From contig JBKDQQ010000182.1 in assembly GCA_046341775.1 (NCBI GenBank), positions 1-63,948 of the forward strand: a stretch of DNA of 63,948 bases, read 5' to 3'. The notes below the pieces were generated by a model, which had not been told where the DNA came from, ran no database searches, and saw only the letters and a list, made by a program, of their open reading frames with translations. The stretch is from SXXH01 sp041165735. GTDB lineage: Bacteria; Planctomycetota; UBA1135; GCA-002686595. The position numbers and the translations under genes were made by a program. This document shows, piece after piece, positions 32,507 through 40,952 of the stretch (position 1 is its first letter; each line of letters starts with the position of its first letter).

Positions 32507-34756
32507 TTGTCCGCCCCCCTGTGCATCGCCCTGCTCGTGCACGGCTGGCCGCCCGAGCGCGCCGCCGGCGTCGAGCTGCATGCGCAAGCCATGGCGCGCG
32601 CCCTGGCGCGACTCGGCCACGCCGTCGAGGTGCTGTGCGCGGCCGAGTGCGAGTCGTCCGCGCATCTCGCGAGCGAGCGGCGCGACGAACAGGGCGTCGG
32701 GGTGACGCGGCTCCACTTGCGTCGTCCGCGCGACCCGCGCGAGGCGCAGGAACCCGAGGGCGTCGAGGAAGCCGTGGTCGCCTGGCTGGCGGCGGTCGAT
32801 CCCGGCTTGATCCTCTTCGAGCACTCGATCCACCTCGGACTGGGCGCCCTGCGCGCCGCCGCCCGCCACGGCGCGCCCGTCGTGCATCGCGCGCACGACC
32901 ACTGGCTCGTCTCGCCCCAGTACCTCGGCGCGCGCCCGGACCTCGCGCCCATGGCGCCGAACGACTCGGTCCAGCTCGCGCGCATCGACCTCCTGCGCGA
33001 GCTCGAGCCGGACCTCGCGCGCGGACTCGGCTGTTCGTTCCTGCTGGATGGACTGGAGCCCGCGCGGCGCGCGCGCGTGCTGGCGCTCCTCGAAGGCGGC
33101 GAGGGCGAGCTGCTCGCGCAAGGGGTCGATCCCGCGCGCCATCGCGCCGCGGTCGAACTTCGGCGCGCGCTGCAGCATCGCCGCCGCGAGGCGCTGCGCG
33201 GCGTCGATCTCGTGCTGTCGCCCACGCGGGAGCTGGCGCGCACGCTGCGCGCGTGCGGACTGCCGACCGAGATCGAGGTGCTGCCGTGCGGCATCGAGGA
33301 TCGCGGGCTCGGGGCGCTCGCCGCGCCGCGCAGGAGCGGTCCGCTGCGCCTCGCCTTCCTCGGCACGCTGGCCGCGCACAAGGGCCTCGCCACGCTGCTC
33401 GAGGCCGTGCACGGCCTCGAAGGGGTCGTGCTCGCCGTCCACGGCCAAGGCGACGATCGCGCCGCGGTCGAGCGCCTCGCGGCCCGCGCGCTCGAGGTCG
33501 GCGTCGAATGGCGCGGTCCGTTCGCCGCGTCGGATGCGGCCGGGGTCCTCTCCGACTGCGATGCGCTGGTCCTGCCGTCCATGTGGCCCGAGGTCGCGCC
33601 CTTCGTCCTGCTCGAGGCGCGCGCCGCGCGCCGGCCGGTCGTCGTGTCGCGCGTGGGGGGCGTGCACGAACTCGTGGAGGACGGTCGCGAAGCGCTGTTC
33701 GCGGCCGCCGGCGACCCCGCGGAGTTGCGCGCGGCCATCGTGCGCTTGCGCGACGAGCCCGGACTCCTCGAGCGCCTGTCGCGAGGATCCGCGCCGCCTC
33801 CGTCGATCGACGAGGAAGCGCGGCTCGTCGTCGAGCGCGCCTTGGCTTCCGCCGCGCCGCGCGCCGCCCGCCGTCGCGCGCGCCGCGCGCCGCCACCGGC
33901 GGTCGCCGCCTTCGCCGCGCGCATCGCCGCGTTGCGCGCGACATCGATCGACGAATTGGGCGCGCGGACGCTCGAGGGCATCCACAAGGCGCGCAAGCTG
34001 CTGCTCTCGGAGGAGGGGCCTCCCGCGACGGCGTTGCTGCGCGCAGCGCGCCGCGCCGAGGCGGCGGCGGACGCCGCGCGCGCCGCCGAGGAAGGGGCGC
34101 GATCGCGCGAGCGCCACGCCGAGAGCGCGTTCGACGCCGCGCGCGCGGAAGCCGCGTGGCTCCGTTCCGAGGTCGCCGCGACGGGCGTGGAGGCGGCCGC
34201 CATGCGCGCCGAGCGCGACGCGGCGCTGGCGGCTGGGGCGAGCTTGCGCGCCGAGTGCGCCTGGCGCGCCGAGTCGCAGCGCGCCGCGCAGGAGGAATCG
34301 CGCTCGCTCGCCTCCGCGCTGGACGACCTCCTCCGGCGGCACGAGGACCTGCGCGCGCGCTCGGCGGCGAACGAAGCCGCGCCAGCCGGGGCGGAGGAGC
34401 TCGCCGCGCTGCGCGCCGAGGCGGAGTGGTTGCGCGGCTTGCGCGCCACGCTCGAGGCCGAGGTGCGGTGGCGTCGCGAGCTGGACGAGGCGCGCCTCGC
34501 CGCCATCGCGCGCGTCGAATCCTCGCTGGCGCGGGAGGCCGAGCTCGCGCGCCGCCAGCAGGCGGAGCTCGACCGCCGCGCGGAGGCGCTGCGCGCGGCC
34601 GCCGAGTCGGTCGAGGCCTTGGGCGGCGAGTCCGCGTGGCGGGCGGGGCAGATGGAACTCGTGCGCGCGTCGCTGTCGCGCGCGCGCTTCGCGCTCCTCG
34701 CTCCCGCCCTGCGCAGGTGGGTGCTGCGCTGGCCCTCGTCGGGAGGTGGCGCGTGA
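32507..34756 (+). CDS. GT4-type glycosyltransferase fused to a long coiled coil
   Basis: 749 residues from a TTG; a GTG at 32537 would shorten it by 10. Residues about 1-430 are a GT-B enzyme: LLVHGWPPERAAGVELHAQA, FLGTLAAHKGLATLLEAVHG and LPSMWPEVAPFVLLEARAAR. From about residue 480 a Glu/Ala/Arg-rich coiled coil continues for some 230 residues (for example RAERDAALAAGASLRAE). It ends with a short hydrophobic and basic C-terminus. A catalytic domain tied to a coiled coil suggests tethering to a polymerase complex or chain-length control; that is an inference. Confidence 0.78.
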   Translation: MSAPLCIALLVHGWPPERAAGVELHAQAMARALARLGHAVEVLCAAECESSAHLASERRDEQGVGVTRLHLRRPRDPREAQEPEGVEEAVVAWLAAVDPGLILFEHSIHLGLGALRAAARHGAPVVHRAHDHWLVSPQYLGARPDLAPMAPNDSVQLARIDLLRELEPDLARGLGCSFLLDGLEPARRARVLALLEGGEGELLAQGVDPARHRAAVELRRALQHRRREALRGVDLVLSPTRELARTLRACGLPTEIEVLPCGIEDRGLGALAAPRRSGPLRLAFLGTLAAHKGLATLLEAVHGLEGVVLAVHGQGDDRAAVERLAARALEVGVEWRGPFAASDAAGVLSDCDALVLPSMWPEVAPFVLLEARAARRPVVVSRVGGVHELVEDGREALFAAAGDPAELRAAIVRLRDEPGLLERLSRGSAPPPSIDEEARLVVERALASAAPRAARRRARRAPPPAVAAFAARIAALRATSIDELGARTLEGIHKARKLLLSEEGPPATALLRAARRAEAAADAARAAEEGARSRERHAESAFDAARAEAAWLRSEVAATGVEAAAMRAERDAALAAGASLRAECAWRAESQRAAQEESRSLASALDDLLRRHEDLRARSAANEAAPAGAEELAALRAEAEWLRGLRATLEAEVRWRRELDEARLAAIARVESSLAREAELARRQQAELDRRAEALRAAAESVEALGGESAWRAGQMELVRASLSRARFALLAPALRRWVLRWPSSGGGA

Positions 34757-35706
34757 GGCGCTCCGTGTCCGTGGTCGTGCCGGCGCTCGACGATCGCGAG
34801 CTGCTCGAGCGCAACCTGCCGCCGCTCCTCGCGCTGCTCGCCGCGCGCGGCGCGGGCGACGAGGTGGTCGTCGTCGACGACACCGGCACCGGCGCGCTCG
34901 CCGCGTGGATCGCCGAGCGCTTCCCGCCGCCGGAGAGCTTCGACGCGGCCTGCGTCGAGGTGCGCTGCGTGGCGCGCGAGCAGAACGGAGGCTTCCAGCT
35001 CGCCGCGCGCAGCGGCGTCGACGCGGCAGCCCACGAACTCGTGCTGCTCCTGAACCCGGACGTGCGCGTCGAGGACGGCTTCCTCGAGCCGTTGGTCGAC
35101 GCGCTCTCCGATCCCGGCACGGTGGCGGCCACCGGCCGGCTGCTGCTCGCCGGCGATCCATCGCACGTGGAGAGCCTGCTGCGGCCTTGCTGGCGCGACG
35201 GGGCCTTGCGCATGCGCGAGCACGGCACGCTGCCGGACGACGACGCGGCGTCGGAGTCGCGCGCGTGGTTCCCGCTGGGCGGCTTCTTCCTCGCGCGCAA
35301 GGCGGACCTCAAGCGCCAGCGCTTCGATCCGCTGTACGCGCCCTTCTACCTCGAGGACGTGGACCTCGGATTCGAGTGGCGCGCGCAGGGACGCGCGATC
35401 GCGTACAGGCACGACAGCCGCGCCAGCCACGACCATCGCGGCAGCGTGGGCTCGAGCGCCGCCGAGTGCGTCGACGCGGCCATCGAGCGCAACGCCTTGT
35501 TGTTCGCGTGGAAGCACGCCGATCCGGAGCTCCTCGAGGAGCACCTCGACGCGCTCGAGGAGCGCGCCGCGCGCGCCTGGGCGGCGGGCGACAAGGAGGC
35601 GCTGGTCGTCGTCGCCGCGGCGCTCGAGGAACTGTCGGCGGCGACCCGGTCGCGCGCGCGGCGCGGCGCGGGACGCTCGTTCCGCGACCTGCTCTCGGAG
35701 CCCTAG
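34753..35706 (+). CDS. GT2-type glycosyltransferase
   Basis: 317 residues from a GTG overlapping the previous stop by 4 bp. SVVVPALDDRELLERNLPPL is the GT-A N-terminus, VVVDDTGTGALAAW the first Asp motif, LLLNPDVRVEDGFLEPLV the D-x-D-like site (NPDV) and FYLEDVDLGFEWRAQG the catalytic ED region. These are features of the rhamnosyltransferase-like GT2 group. It probably adds a sugar to the same polymer as the coupled GT4. The stop overlaps the convergent GT4 gene by 4 bp. Confidence 0.86.
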   Translation: MRRSVSVVVPALDDRELLERNLPPLLALLAARGAGDEVVVVDDTGTGALAAWIAERFPPPESFDAACVEVRCVAREQNGGFQLAARSGVDAAAHELVLLLNPDVRVEDGFLEPLVDALSDPGTVAATGRLLLAGDPSHVESLLRPCWRDGALRMREHGTLPDDDAASESRAWFPLGGFFLARKADLKRQRFDPLYAPFYLEDVDLGFEWRAQGRAIAYRHDSRASHDHRGSVGSSAAECVDAAIERNALLFAWKHADPELLEEHLDALEERAARAWAAGDKEALVVVAAALEELSAATRSRARRGAGRSFRDLLSEP

Positions 35707-36920
35707 CCCGCGCCCGCGAGCACGCGCTCGAGGCGTTCGAGGTGGGCGCGGGGACGGAACAGCGCTTCGACGCGCGCCGCGCCGGCGCGGCCGAGGCGCA
35801 AGCGCAGCGCCCGGTCCTCGAACAAGCGCGCGATGGCGGCCGCCAGGCGGTCGGTGTCGCCGCGCGGGGCGAGCAATCCGGTGGCGCCTTCCACCAGCCA
35901 CTCGCGCACGCCGCCGACGTCGAAGGCCGCCACCGGCCGCTGGTGCGCCATGGCTTCGATGCCCACGAGGCCGAAGGGTTCGTCCCAGGTCGAGGGGAAG
36001 GCCACCACTTCGCAGCGCGGATAGAGCGCCTCCAGCTGGCCGCTCGAGAGCCGACCGGCGAAGCACACGCGCTCCGCCAGGCCTTCCTGCGCGCACTTGG
36101 CGCGCAACCACGCCTCCGCCGGCCCCGTCCCCGCCACGACGAGCGCGATGCGCGCCGGCAACTTGCCGAGCGTGGTCAACAAGTGCTCGATGCCCTTGTC
36201 CGGGCTGACGAGGCGCGCCGAGGCGAGCATCAGGTGGCCGGCGCGCGCGGCCGCGAAGGCCTCGACCTCGGGAGGCGGCGGCTCGGGGCGCAGCGCGCGC
36301 GAGGCGGCCAGCGTGAAGTAGGGGATCACGTGCACGCGTCCGGCGGACAGTCCGCTCGCGACGAGCTGGCGGCGCATGTAGTCCGACGCGACCACCACGC
36401 CCCGCGCGGATTCCAGCGTGTCGAGCCCGCGCAGGACCGCGCCCACGCGGTGCAAGGCCTCCAGCGGTCCCGACCGGCTCGGCGAGAAGCAGGCGCAGCC
36501 TCCTTGCAGCCAGTAGCGTCGCACGCAGGCGAGGCCGGCCGGCTCGACGCAGGCGCGCGGCAGCCCGAGAGGCGCGTCGACGATCTTGTTCAGGCCCGGG
36601 CAGAAGGTCGTGTGGTCCTGCACGAAGCGCGTCAGCGGCGCGGCCCGCGCCAAGGCGCGCGTGCGCGCCGGTTCGCGCGCCGAGAGCACGTGCACCACGT
36701 CGGGACGCAGGGCGCGCGCGACGCCCTCGGCCGCGACGGCGTCCGGCGCCACGTGGACCGGCGCCAGGTCGGCCGGAAGCCCGTGCCCCGCGCCCGGCGG
36801 CCGCTCGAGGAGCAGGCGCGCGTCGTGGCCGCGCGCGACGAGTTCCTGCAGCAGCTCGCGCGCGTGCCGCTCGCTGCCGCCCAAGGAGTCGATCGCGTCG
36901 ATGGCGAGCAGCACGCGCAT
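35703..36920 (-). CDS. GT4-type glycosyltransferase
   Basis: 405 residues. MRVLLAIDAIDSLGGSERHA is the glycine-rich N-terminal loop. Four to six cysteines (TTFCPGLN, CVEPAGLACVRRYWLQGGCACF) match the Cys-rich insert of many polysaccharide GT4 enzymes. The donor site is SARLVSPDKGIEHLLTTLG and PSTWDEPFGLVGIEAMAHQR with the E-x7-E pattern intact. It lies 24 bp downstream of rho in the same direction, so some read-through transcription from rho is likely. Confidence 0.87.
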   Translation of the reverse strand: MRVLLAIDAIDSLGGSERHARELLQELVARGHDARLLLERPPGAGHGLPADLAPVHVAPDAVAAEGVARALRPDVVHVLSAREPARTRALARAAPLTRFVQDHTTFCPGLNKIVDAPLGLPRACVEPAGLACVRRYWLQGGCACFSPSRSGPLEALHRVGAVLRGLDTLESARGVVVASDYMRRQLVASGLSAGRVHVIPYFTLAASRALRPEPPPPEVEAFAAARAGHLMLASARLVSPDKGIEHLLTTLGKLPARIALVVAGTGPAEAWLRAKCAQEGLAERVCFAGRLSSGQLEALYPRCEVVAFPSTWDEPFGLVGIEAMAHQRPVAAFDVGGVREWLVEGATGLLAPRGDTDRLAAAIARLFEDRALRLRLGRAGAARVEALFRPRAHLERLERVLAGAG

Positions 36921-36944
36921 GGTGCGGATCCCGTGCGCGCGCGG

Positions 36945-38432
36945 TCAGCCGATCGTCATCAGGAACTCGCCGTTGACGCGCGTCTTCTTCATCTTGGAGA
37001 CGAGCATCTCCATCGCCTCGACCGGATCCATCTCGTTGAGGACCTTGCGCAGCATCCAGATGCGCTTGATCTCCTCGGGCGTGAAGAGCAGCTCCTCCTT
37101 GCGCGTGCCGGAGCGGTTGATGTCGATCGCCGGGTAGATGCGGCGGTCGGACAGGCGCCGGTCGAGCACGATCTCCATGTTGCCCGTGCCCTTGAACTCC
37201 TCGAAGATCAGTTCGTCCATCTTCGAGCCGGTGTCGATCAGCGCCGTGGCGAGGATGGTCAGCGAGCCGCCGTCCTCGATGTTGCGCGCCGCGCCGAAGA
37301 ACTTCTTGGGGAACTGCAGCGCGCTCGCCTCCATGCCGCCGGAGAGCAGCTTGCCGTTGCTGGGCGCCTCCACGTTCGCCGCGCGCGCCAGGCGCGTGAT
37401 CGAGTCGAGCAGGATCACGACGTGCTCGCCCGCCTCGACCAGCGACTTCGCCTTGTGCATGACCATCTCGGCCACGTGCAAGTGGCGCGCGGCCGGCTCG
37501 TCGAAGGTCGAGGCGACGATCTCGCGCTTGCCGCGCGGGATGCTGCGCTCGAAGTCCGTCACCTCCTCGGGGCGCTCGTCGACCAGCAGGATGATCAAGT
37601 GCGCGTCGGGCGCGTTGGTCACGATCGAGTTCGCCAGCATCTGCAGCAGCACCGTCTTGCCGGTGCGCGGCGGGGCGACGATCAAGCCGCGCTGTCCGCG
37701 TCCGATGGGCGTGACCAGGTCGACGATGCGCATCTCGAGCGGATTGTTCGGCCCGCCCTCGAGCAGGATGCGGCTCTCGGGGTAGAGCGGCACCAGTTCC
37801 TTGAACGGGGCGCGTCCGCGCGCCTCCTCGGGCGCGTGGAAGTCGATCGACTCGACCTCGTGCAGGCACAGGTAGTACTCGCCCTCGCGCGCCGGCCGCA
37901 CGCGCCCGCGGATCGTCATGCCCGGCTTGAGGGCGTGGCGCTCGATCAAGGAAGGCGGCACGTGCACGTCGTCTGCGGCGGGCAGGTAGTCGTTCTCGCT
38001 GCTGCGCAGGAAGGCGTGCCCCTGGTGGTAGGCGAGCACGCCGTCGGCGACGAGCGGCACGCGCTTCAGTAGGCGCGCCTGCGCCAGCGAGAAGATGGCG
38101 TCGCGCCGCAGGCGCGTGCGCGACAAGTCCACGCCCTCCTCCTCGCCTTGTTCGATCAGCTCCGCGAGGTTCTTCGCCTGCAAGTCGGCGTGCAGCGTCG
38201 GCTCGGGCGCCTTCTTGCGGCCCAGCGAGGGGATCGCGTCGTCGAGCGCCTCGTACTCCTCTTCCGTGAGGTCGCCGGGCAGGCCCTCGACCACGAGCGG
38301 CACGAGGTCGAGCGCGGCCGCCGCGCGCGCGGGGATCTTCGTCTGCTGCGCCGCGCCACCGCCTTGGTGCTGGGCGCCCTTGTCGTGCTGGTGCTGCTGG
38401 TGGCCGAACTTGTGCTTGAAGCGCTTGCGCAT
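36945..38432 (-). CDS. rho: transcription termination factor Rho
   Basis: 495 residues. The N-terminus (1-45) is an unusual His/Gln/Lys-rich stretch (KHKFGHQQHQHDKGAQHQ). The Rho N-terminal helical and cold-shock-like RNA-binding domains follow (GVLAYHQGHAFLRSSENDYL). The RecA-like motor has Walker A APPRTGKTVLL, Walker B ILLVDERPEE and the SITRLARA region. The Q-loop/R-loop segment is GMEASALQFPKKFFG. Rho is a hexameric RNA helicase that ends transcription at C-rich sites. Its own leader (38433-38470) is strongly C-rich, suggesting autoregulation. Confidence 0.96.
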   Translation of the reverse strand: MRKRFKHKFGHQQHQHDKGAQHQGGGAAQQTKIPARAAAALDLVPLVVEGLPGDLTEEEYEALDDAIPSLGRKKAPEPTLHADLQAKNLAELIEQGEEEGVDLSRTRLRRDAIFSLAQARLLKRVPLVADGVLAYHQGHAFLRSSENDYLPAADDVHVPPSLIERHALKPGMTIRGRVRPAREGEYYLCLHEVESIDFHAPEEARGRAPFKELVPLYPESRILLEGGPNNPLEMRIVDLVTPIGRGQRGLIVAPPRTGKTVLLQMLANSIVTNAPDAHLIILLVDERPEEVTDFERSIPRGKREIVASTFDEPAARHLHVAEMVMHKAKSLVEAGEHVVILLDSITRLARAANVEAPSNGKLLSGGMEASALQFPKKFFGAARNIEDGGSLTILATALIDTGSKMDELIFEEFKGTGNMEIVLDRRLSDRRIYPAIDINRSGTRKEELLFTPEEIKRIWMLRKVLNEMDPVEAMEMLVSKMKKTRVNGEFLMTIG

Positions 38433-38470
38433 GGAGTGGTGTGCGGTGGCGGGGTGGGGGAGTGGTGTCG
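38433..38470 (-). promoter_or_regulatory. C-rich, G-poor rho leader, candidate rut site
   Basis: On the coding (minus) strand these 38 nt directly before the rho ATG contain 25 C and only 3 G, against a generally balanced C and G content elsewhere. YC-rich unstructured RNA is what Rho loads on. E. coli rho is autoregulated by attenuation in its leader, so a similar loop is plausible. Confidence 0.5.
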
Positions 38471-38508
38471 CCGAGGCGAAGTCGCTGGTCGCCGCCGCGA
38501 AGGTCGAG

Positions 38509-39123
38509 TCAGGAGAGTCCTTCCGCGGCGAGCACGCGCGCGACCGCGCGTCGCAGGTCGTCGAGCGTGCCGTCGTTCTCCACGACATGCCGGGCGCGCG
38601 CGCGCTTGGCCTCGGCGGGCCATTGGGCCGCCTCGCGGCGCGCGACTTCGTCCGTGCTCCAGCCGCGCGTCGCGGCGGCGCGCGCCGCGCGCAAGGACGG
38701 ATCGGTCTCGACCCACACGAGCGCGTCGCACTCCGCCACGAGCCCGTGCCGGGCGTCGTTCTCGAGGAGCAGCGGCACGTCGAGCACGATCCGCGGGACT
38801 CCGCTCGCTCGCGCCGCCTCCAAGCGAGCGCGCAAGTTGGCACGCACGAGGGGATGGGTCAAGTCCTCGAGTCGCGCGCGCGCCGCCGGGTCGGCGAAGA
38901 CGATGCGCGCCAAGGCGGCGCGGTCGAGCGCGCCGTCGTCGCCGAAGATGCCCGCCCCATGCTCGGCGCGCAGCGCCGCCAGCACCTCGGGCCGGCGCAG
39001 CACGTCGTGGGCCTCGCGGTCGGCATCCAGCACGACTCCCTCCGGCCCGGCGAGTTCGCGGGCCACGGCGGACTTGCCGCTGGCGATGCCGCCCAGCACT
39101 CCGAAGACGAACGAACCTCGCAT
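38509..39123 (-). CDS. coaE: dephospho-CoA kinase
   Basis: 204 residues. The P-loop is FGVLGGIASGKSAVA, followed by VVLDADREAHDVL (the D-A-D substrate motif), LTHPLVRANL and VLDVPLLLEN. WVETDPSLRAARAAATRGW includes the lid arginines. It performs the final step of coenzyme A synthesis in the cytoplasm. The ATG at 39123 gives the usual N-terminus; an upstream ATG at 39162 adds 13 Arg-rich residues. TACCTT ends 8 nt before the chosen ATG. Rho follows 76 bp downstream. Confidence 0.94.
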   Translation of the reverse strand: MRGSFVFGVLGGIASGKSAVARELAGPEGVVLDADREAHDVLRRPEVLAALRAEHGAGIFGDDGALDRAALARIVFADPAARARLEDLTHPLVRANLRARLEAARASGVPRIVLDVPLLLENDARHGLVAECDALVWVETDPSLRAARAAATRGWSTDEVARREAAQWPAEAKRARARHVVENDGTLDDLRRAVARVLAAEGLS

Positions 39124-39131
39124 GGCGCGCC

Positions 39132-39137
39132 AAGGTA
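39132..39137 (-). promoter_or_regulatory. coaE: -10 hexamer TACCTT 8 nt before coaE
   Basis: On the minus strand TACCTT is followed by 8 nt and the ATG at 39123. This would start transcription at the initiation codon. It also favours 39123 over the upstream ATG at 39162. Confidence 0.45.
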
Positions 39138-39316
39138 GCGACCCGCGGCGCGCGGCAAGCACGGGGTTACTCGCGGGCGTCGGGGTGGTAGGTCGTGCAA
39201 CCCCGTCCTGGCGCGGGCGCCAGTCCCGATGCCACCCCGATGCCGCCCCTCCGGCGGGCCTCGGGGGGGTGCTGGCCCCGACGACCGCGGCGGCGGCCCC
39301 CGCAGGCCCTTTTCGC

Positions 39317-39346
39317 TTGCGAGGGCAGCCGTCGTTCGGGTATCAA
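39317..39346 (+). promoter_or_regulatory. possible sigma70-like promoter TTGCGA-N18-TATCAA
   Basis: TTGCGA (39317-39322) and TATCAA (39341-39346) are 18 bp apart on the plus strand. They would give a leader of roughly 165 nt for the gene at 39521. The final base of the -10 box is not consensus. Confidence 0.35.
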
Positions 39347-39460
39347 CTCCCACCCTTCGGAGCGGTCTCCGCCCCGGAGGAACCCCGCAAAGCAACTGAC
39401 CGACCGTCGTCTCGATGGCTTGGTGCACGCCTCCCCGGCGGCATTCCCAGCGCGAGAGAC

Positions 39461-39500
39461 ACCCCCCGACGAGACCCCCCGACGAGTCGCCCTCGACGAG
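39461..39500 (+). repeat. 13-bp tandem repeat in a leader region
   Basis: ACCCCCCGACGAG occurs twice in tandem (39461-39473 and 39474-39486), followed by a diverged third unit (TCGCCCTCGACGAG). The array ends 20 bp before the start codon of the coiled-coil membrane gene. It may influence translation or be a slippage-prone leader. Confidence 0.6.
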
Positions 39501-39520
39501 TCCCCCCTGAGGAAACGCGG

Positions 39521-40762
39521 ATGAATCGTTCCGTTCGTGGCATGGCCAAGGTGAGCGTCCTGTGGACCATCGTGGTCATGGTCGCCTTCCTGGTCGCCCT
39601 GATGATGTTCTTCCTGACCAGTGGCGAACTGGAGACGCAGGTCGCGCAGAAGAACAGCCTGCAGAAGCAGGTCGACGAGCTGACCGCCTCCACCAAGAAG
39701 AACTCGGAGGACATCGTCACGATCTCCAACGTGTTCGGCTTCCAGGAGGGTGGCGCGCGCGCCAACGCGCAACTCGCCACCGACGGCCTCAAGACCCTGC
39801 GCGAGGGCATCCCGGACGTCGGTTCCGAGGTGAAGACCTACCAGGCCGCCCTTCCGGTCGTCGTGCAGGCCTACTCGAACCAGAAGGCGCGCGCCGCGGA
39901 GTTCGAGGCGCAGGTCGCCTCCAAGAACAGCGAGATCGAGACGCTGCAGTCGAGCATCCGCGAGCTCGGCGACAAGAACGCGACCGAAGCGCAGGAGCTG
40001 CGCCGCCAAGCCCAGGACGCGGAGACGCGCCTCGGCGACCTCAAGACCGACCTCGAGCGCCAGCTCGCCGAGGCGCGCGAGCAGATCAAGGACCGCGACT
40101 CCAAGTGGCGCGCCGCCGAGCGCACCATCGAGGAGAACAACCGCCAGTTCGCCGCCGAGTCGGAAGCGATGCGCGGCCGCATGGCGGAGATGGGCCGCAA
40201 GCTCAATCCGTTCGTGAAGGAGCCCAACGCGGCCGACGGCAAGGTGCTGTCGGTCTCCGCCAACCTCAAGCTGGGTTGGATCGACGTGGGCGCGCCCGAC
40301 CGCCTGCCGGTGGGCACGCGCTTCGCCGTGCGCTCGGGCGGCAAGGGCTCTGATCGCCTCAAGGCGATGTGCGAGGTCACGAAGGTCGAAGGCGGCATGG
40401 CCGAGGTCCTCTTCATGGACCAGACCGATCCGTTCGATCCGCCGACGGTGGGCGACACGCTGGTCAACCCGCTGTACGACCCGCGCGGCGACCGCGCCTG
40501 CCTGATGGTGGGCAGCTTCTCCGGCCGCTACGCCAAGGACAAGGTGGAAGGCCTGCTCGCCGGCATGGGCGTCAAGGTCCAGCGCTCGCTCGACCAGTAC
40601 ACCGACTTCGTCATCGTCGGGTCGGAGATGTACACCGACGCGGAGGGCCAGCCCCTCGACACGCCAGCCAACCCGGCCGACGCGCCCGAAGTGAAGGCCG
40701 CCATCGCCCAGGGCTGCCAGGTCGTCCTGCTCAAGGACCTGCGCAACTACTTCCGCTTCTGA
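39521..40762 (+). CDS. membrane-anchored coiled-coil protein with BRCT-like C-terminus
   Basis: 413 residues. One membrane helix near the N-terminus (VLWTIVVMVAFLVALMMFFL, about 14-33) is followed by a long coiled coil (to about residue 230), presumably periplasmic. A beta-rich segment comes next (KVLSVSANLKLGWIDVG, GTRFAVRS). The last about 100 residues include ACLMVGSFSGRYAKDKVEGL and DQYTDFVIVGS, which resemble a BRCT fold (F-S-G, then a helix, then K-T-D-x-L/V-I-x-G). The combination is unfamiliar to me and BRCT is an inference. A strong terminator follows at 40831. Confidence 0.65.
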   Translation: MNRSVRGMAKVSVLWTIVVMVAFLVALMMFFLTSGELETQVAQKNSLQKQVDELTASTKKNSEDIVTISNVFGFQEGGARANAQLATDGLKTLREGIPDVGSEVKTYQAALPVVVQAYSNQKARAAEFEAQVASKNSEIETLQSSIRELGDKNATEAQELRRQAQDAETRLGDLKTDLERQLAEAREQIKDRDSKWRAAERTIEENNRQFAAESEAMRGRMAEMGRKLNPFVKEPNAADGKVLSVSANLKLGWIDVGAPDRLPVGTRFAVRSGGKGSDRLKAMCEVTKVEGGMAEVLFMDQTDPFDPPTVGDTLVNPLYDPRGDRACLMVGSFSGRYAKDKVEGLLAGMGVKVQRSLDQYTDFVIVGSEMYTDAEGQPLDTPANPADAPEVKAAIAQGCQVVLLKDLRNYFRF

Positions 40763-40830
40763 TCGATTCCGATGCCCGCGGCGGTCCGCGCGGACCGGCG
40801 CGAGGCAGTCACGAGGAATCATCTTCCACG

Positions 40831-40868
40831 CCGGGGGCGTCCATCGCGGGCGCCCTCGGTCGTTTTTT
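40831..40868 (+). terminator. strong intrinsic terminator
   Basis: CCGGGGGCGTCC (40831-40842) and GGGCGCCCTCGG (40848-40859) form a 12-bp stem with two G-T pairs around the loop ATCGC. A run of six T follows at 40863-40868. It ends transcription of the coiled-coil membrane gene and isolates tatC. It is the only textbook intrinsic terminator I found. Confidence 0.9.
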
Positions 40869-40952
40869 GCCGGCCCTTGATCGGCCCGCGCGCGGTCGCG
40901 CTCGACTTGCGGCTCGCCTGCGTGCGAAACTGTCGAGGAAGACGACCGCGCA

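Larger units (their letters stand above)
39124..39520. other. intergenic region between divergent coaE and a coiled-coil membrane gene
   Basis: About 400 bp without a credible gene. It holds the coaE -10 box, a possible plus-strand promoter (39317-39346), short direct repeats of CCGATGCC near 39230 and a 13-bp tandem repeat close to 39461-39500. The plus strand from about 39440 on is C-rich. I see no RNA gene. Confidence 0.5.

Noticed and set aside
32494..37869. Long minus-strand frame antisense to the glycosyltransferase cluster
   Set aside because: No recognisable motifs; Arg/Ala/Ser-rich shadow of the GT4 and GT2 genes and of Rho in a wrong frame.
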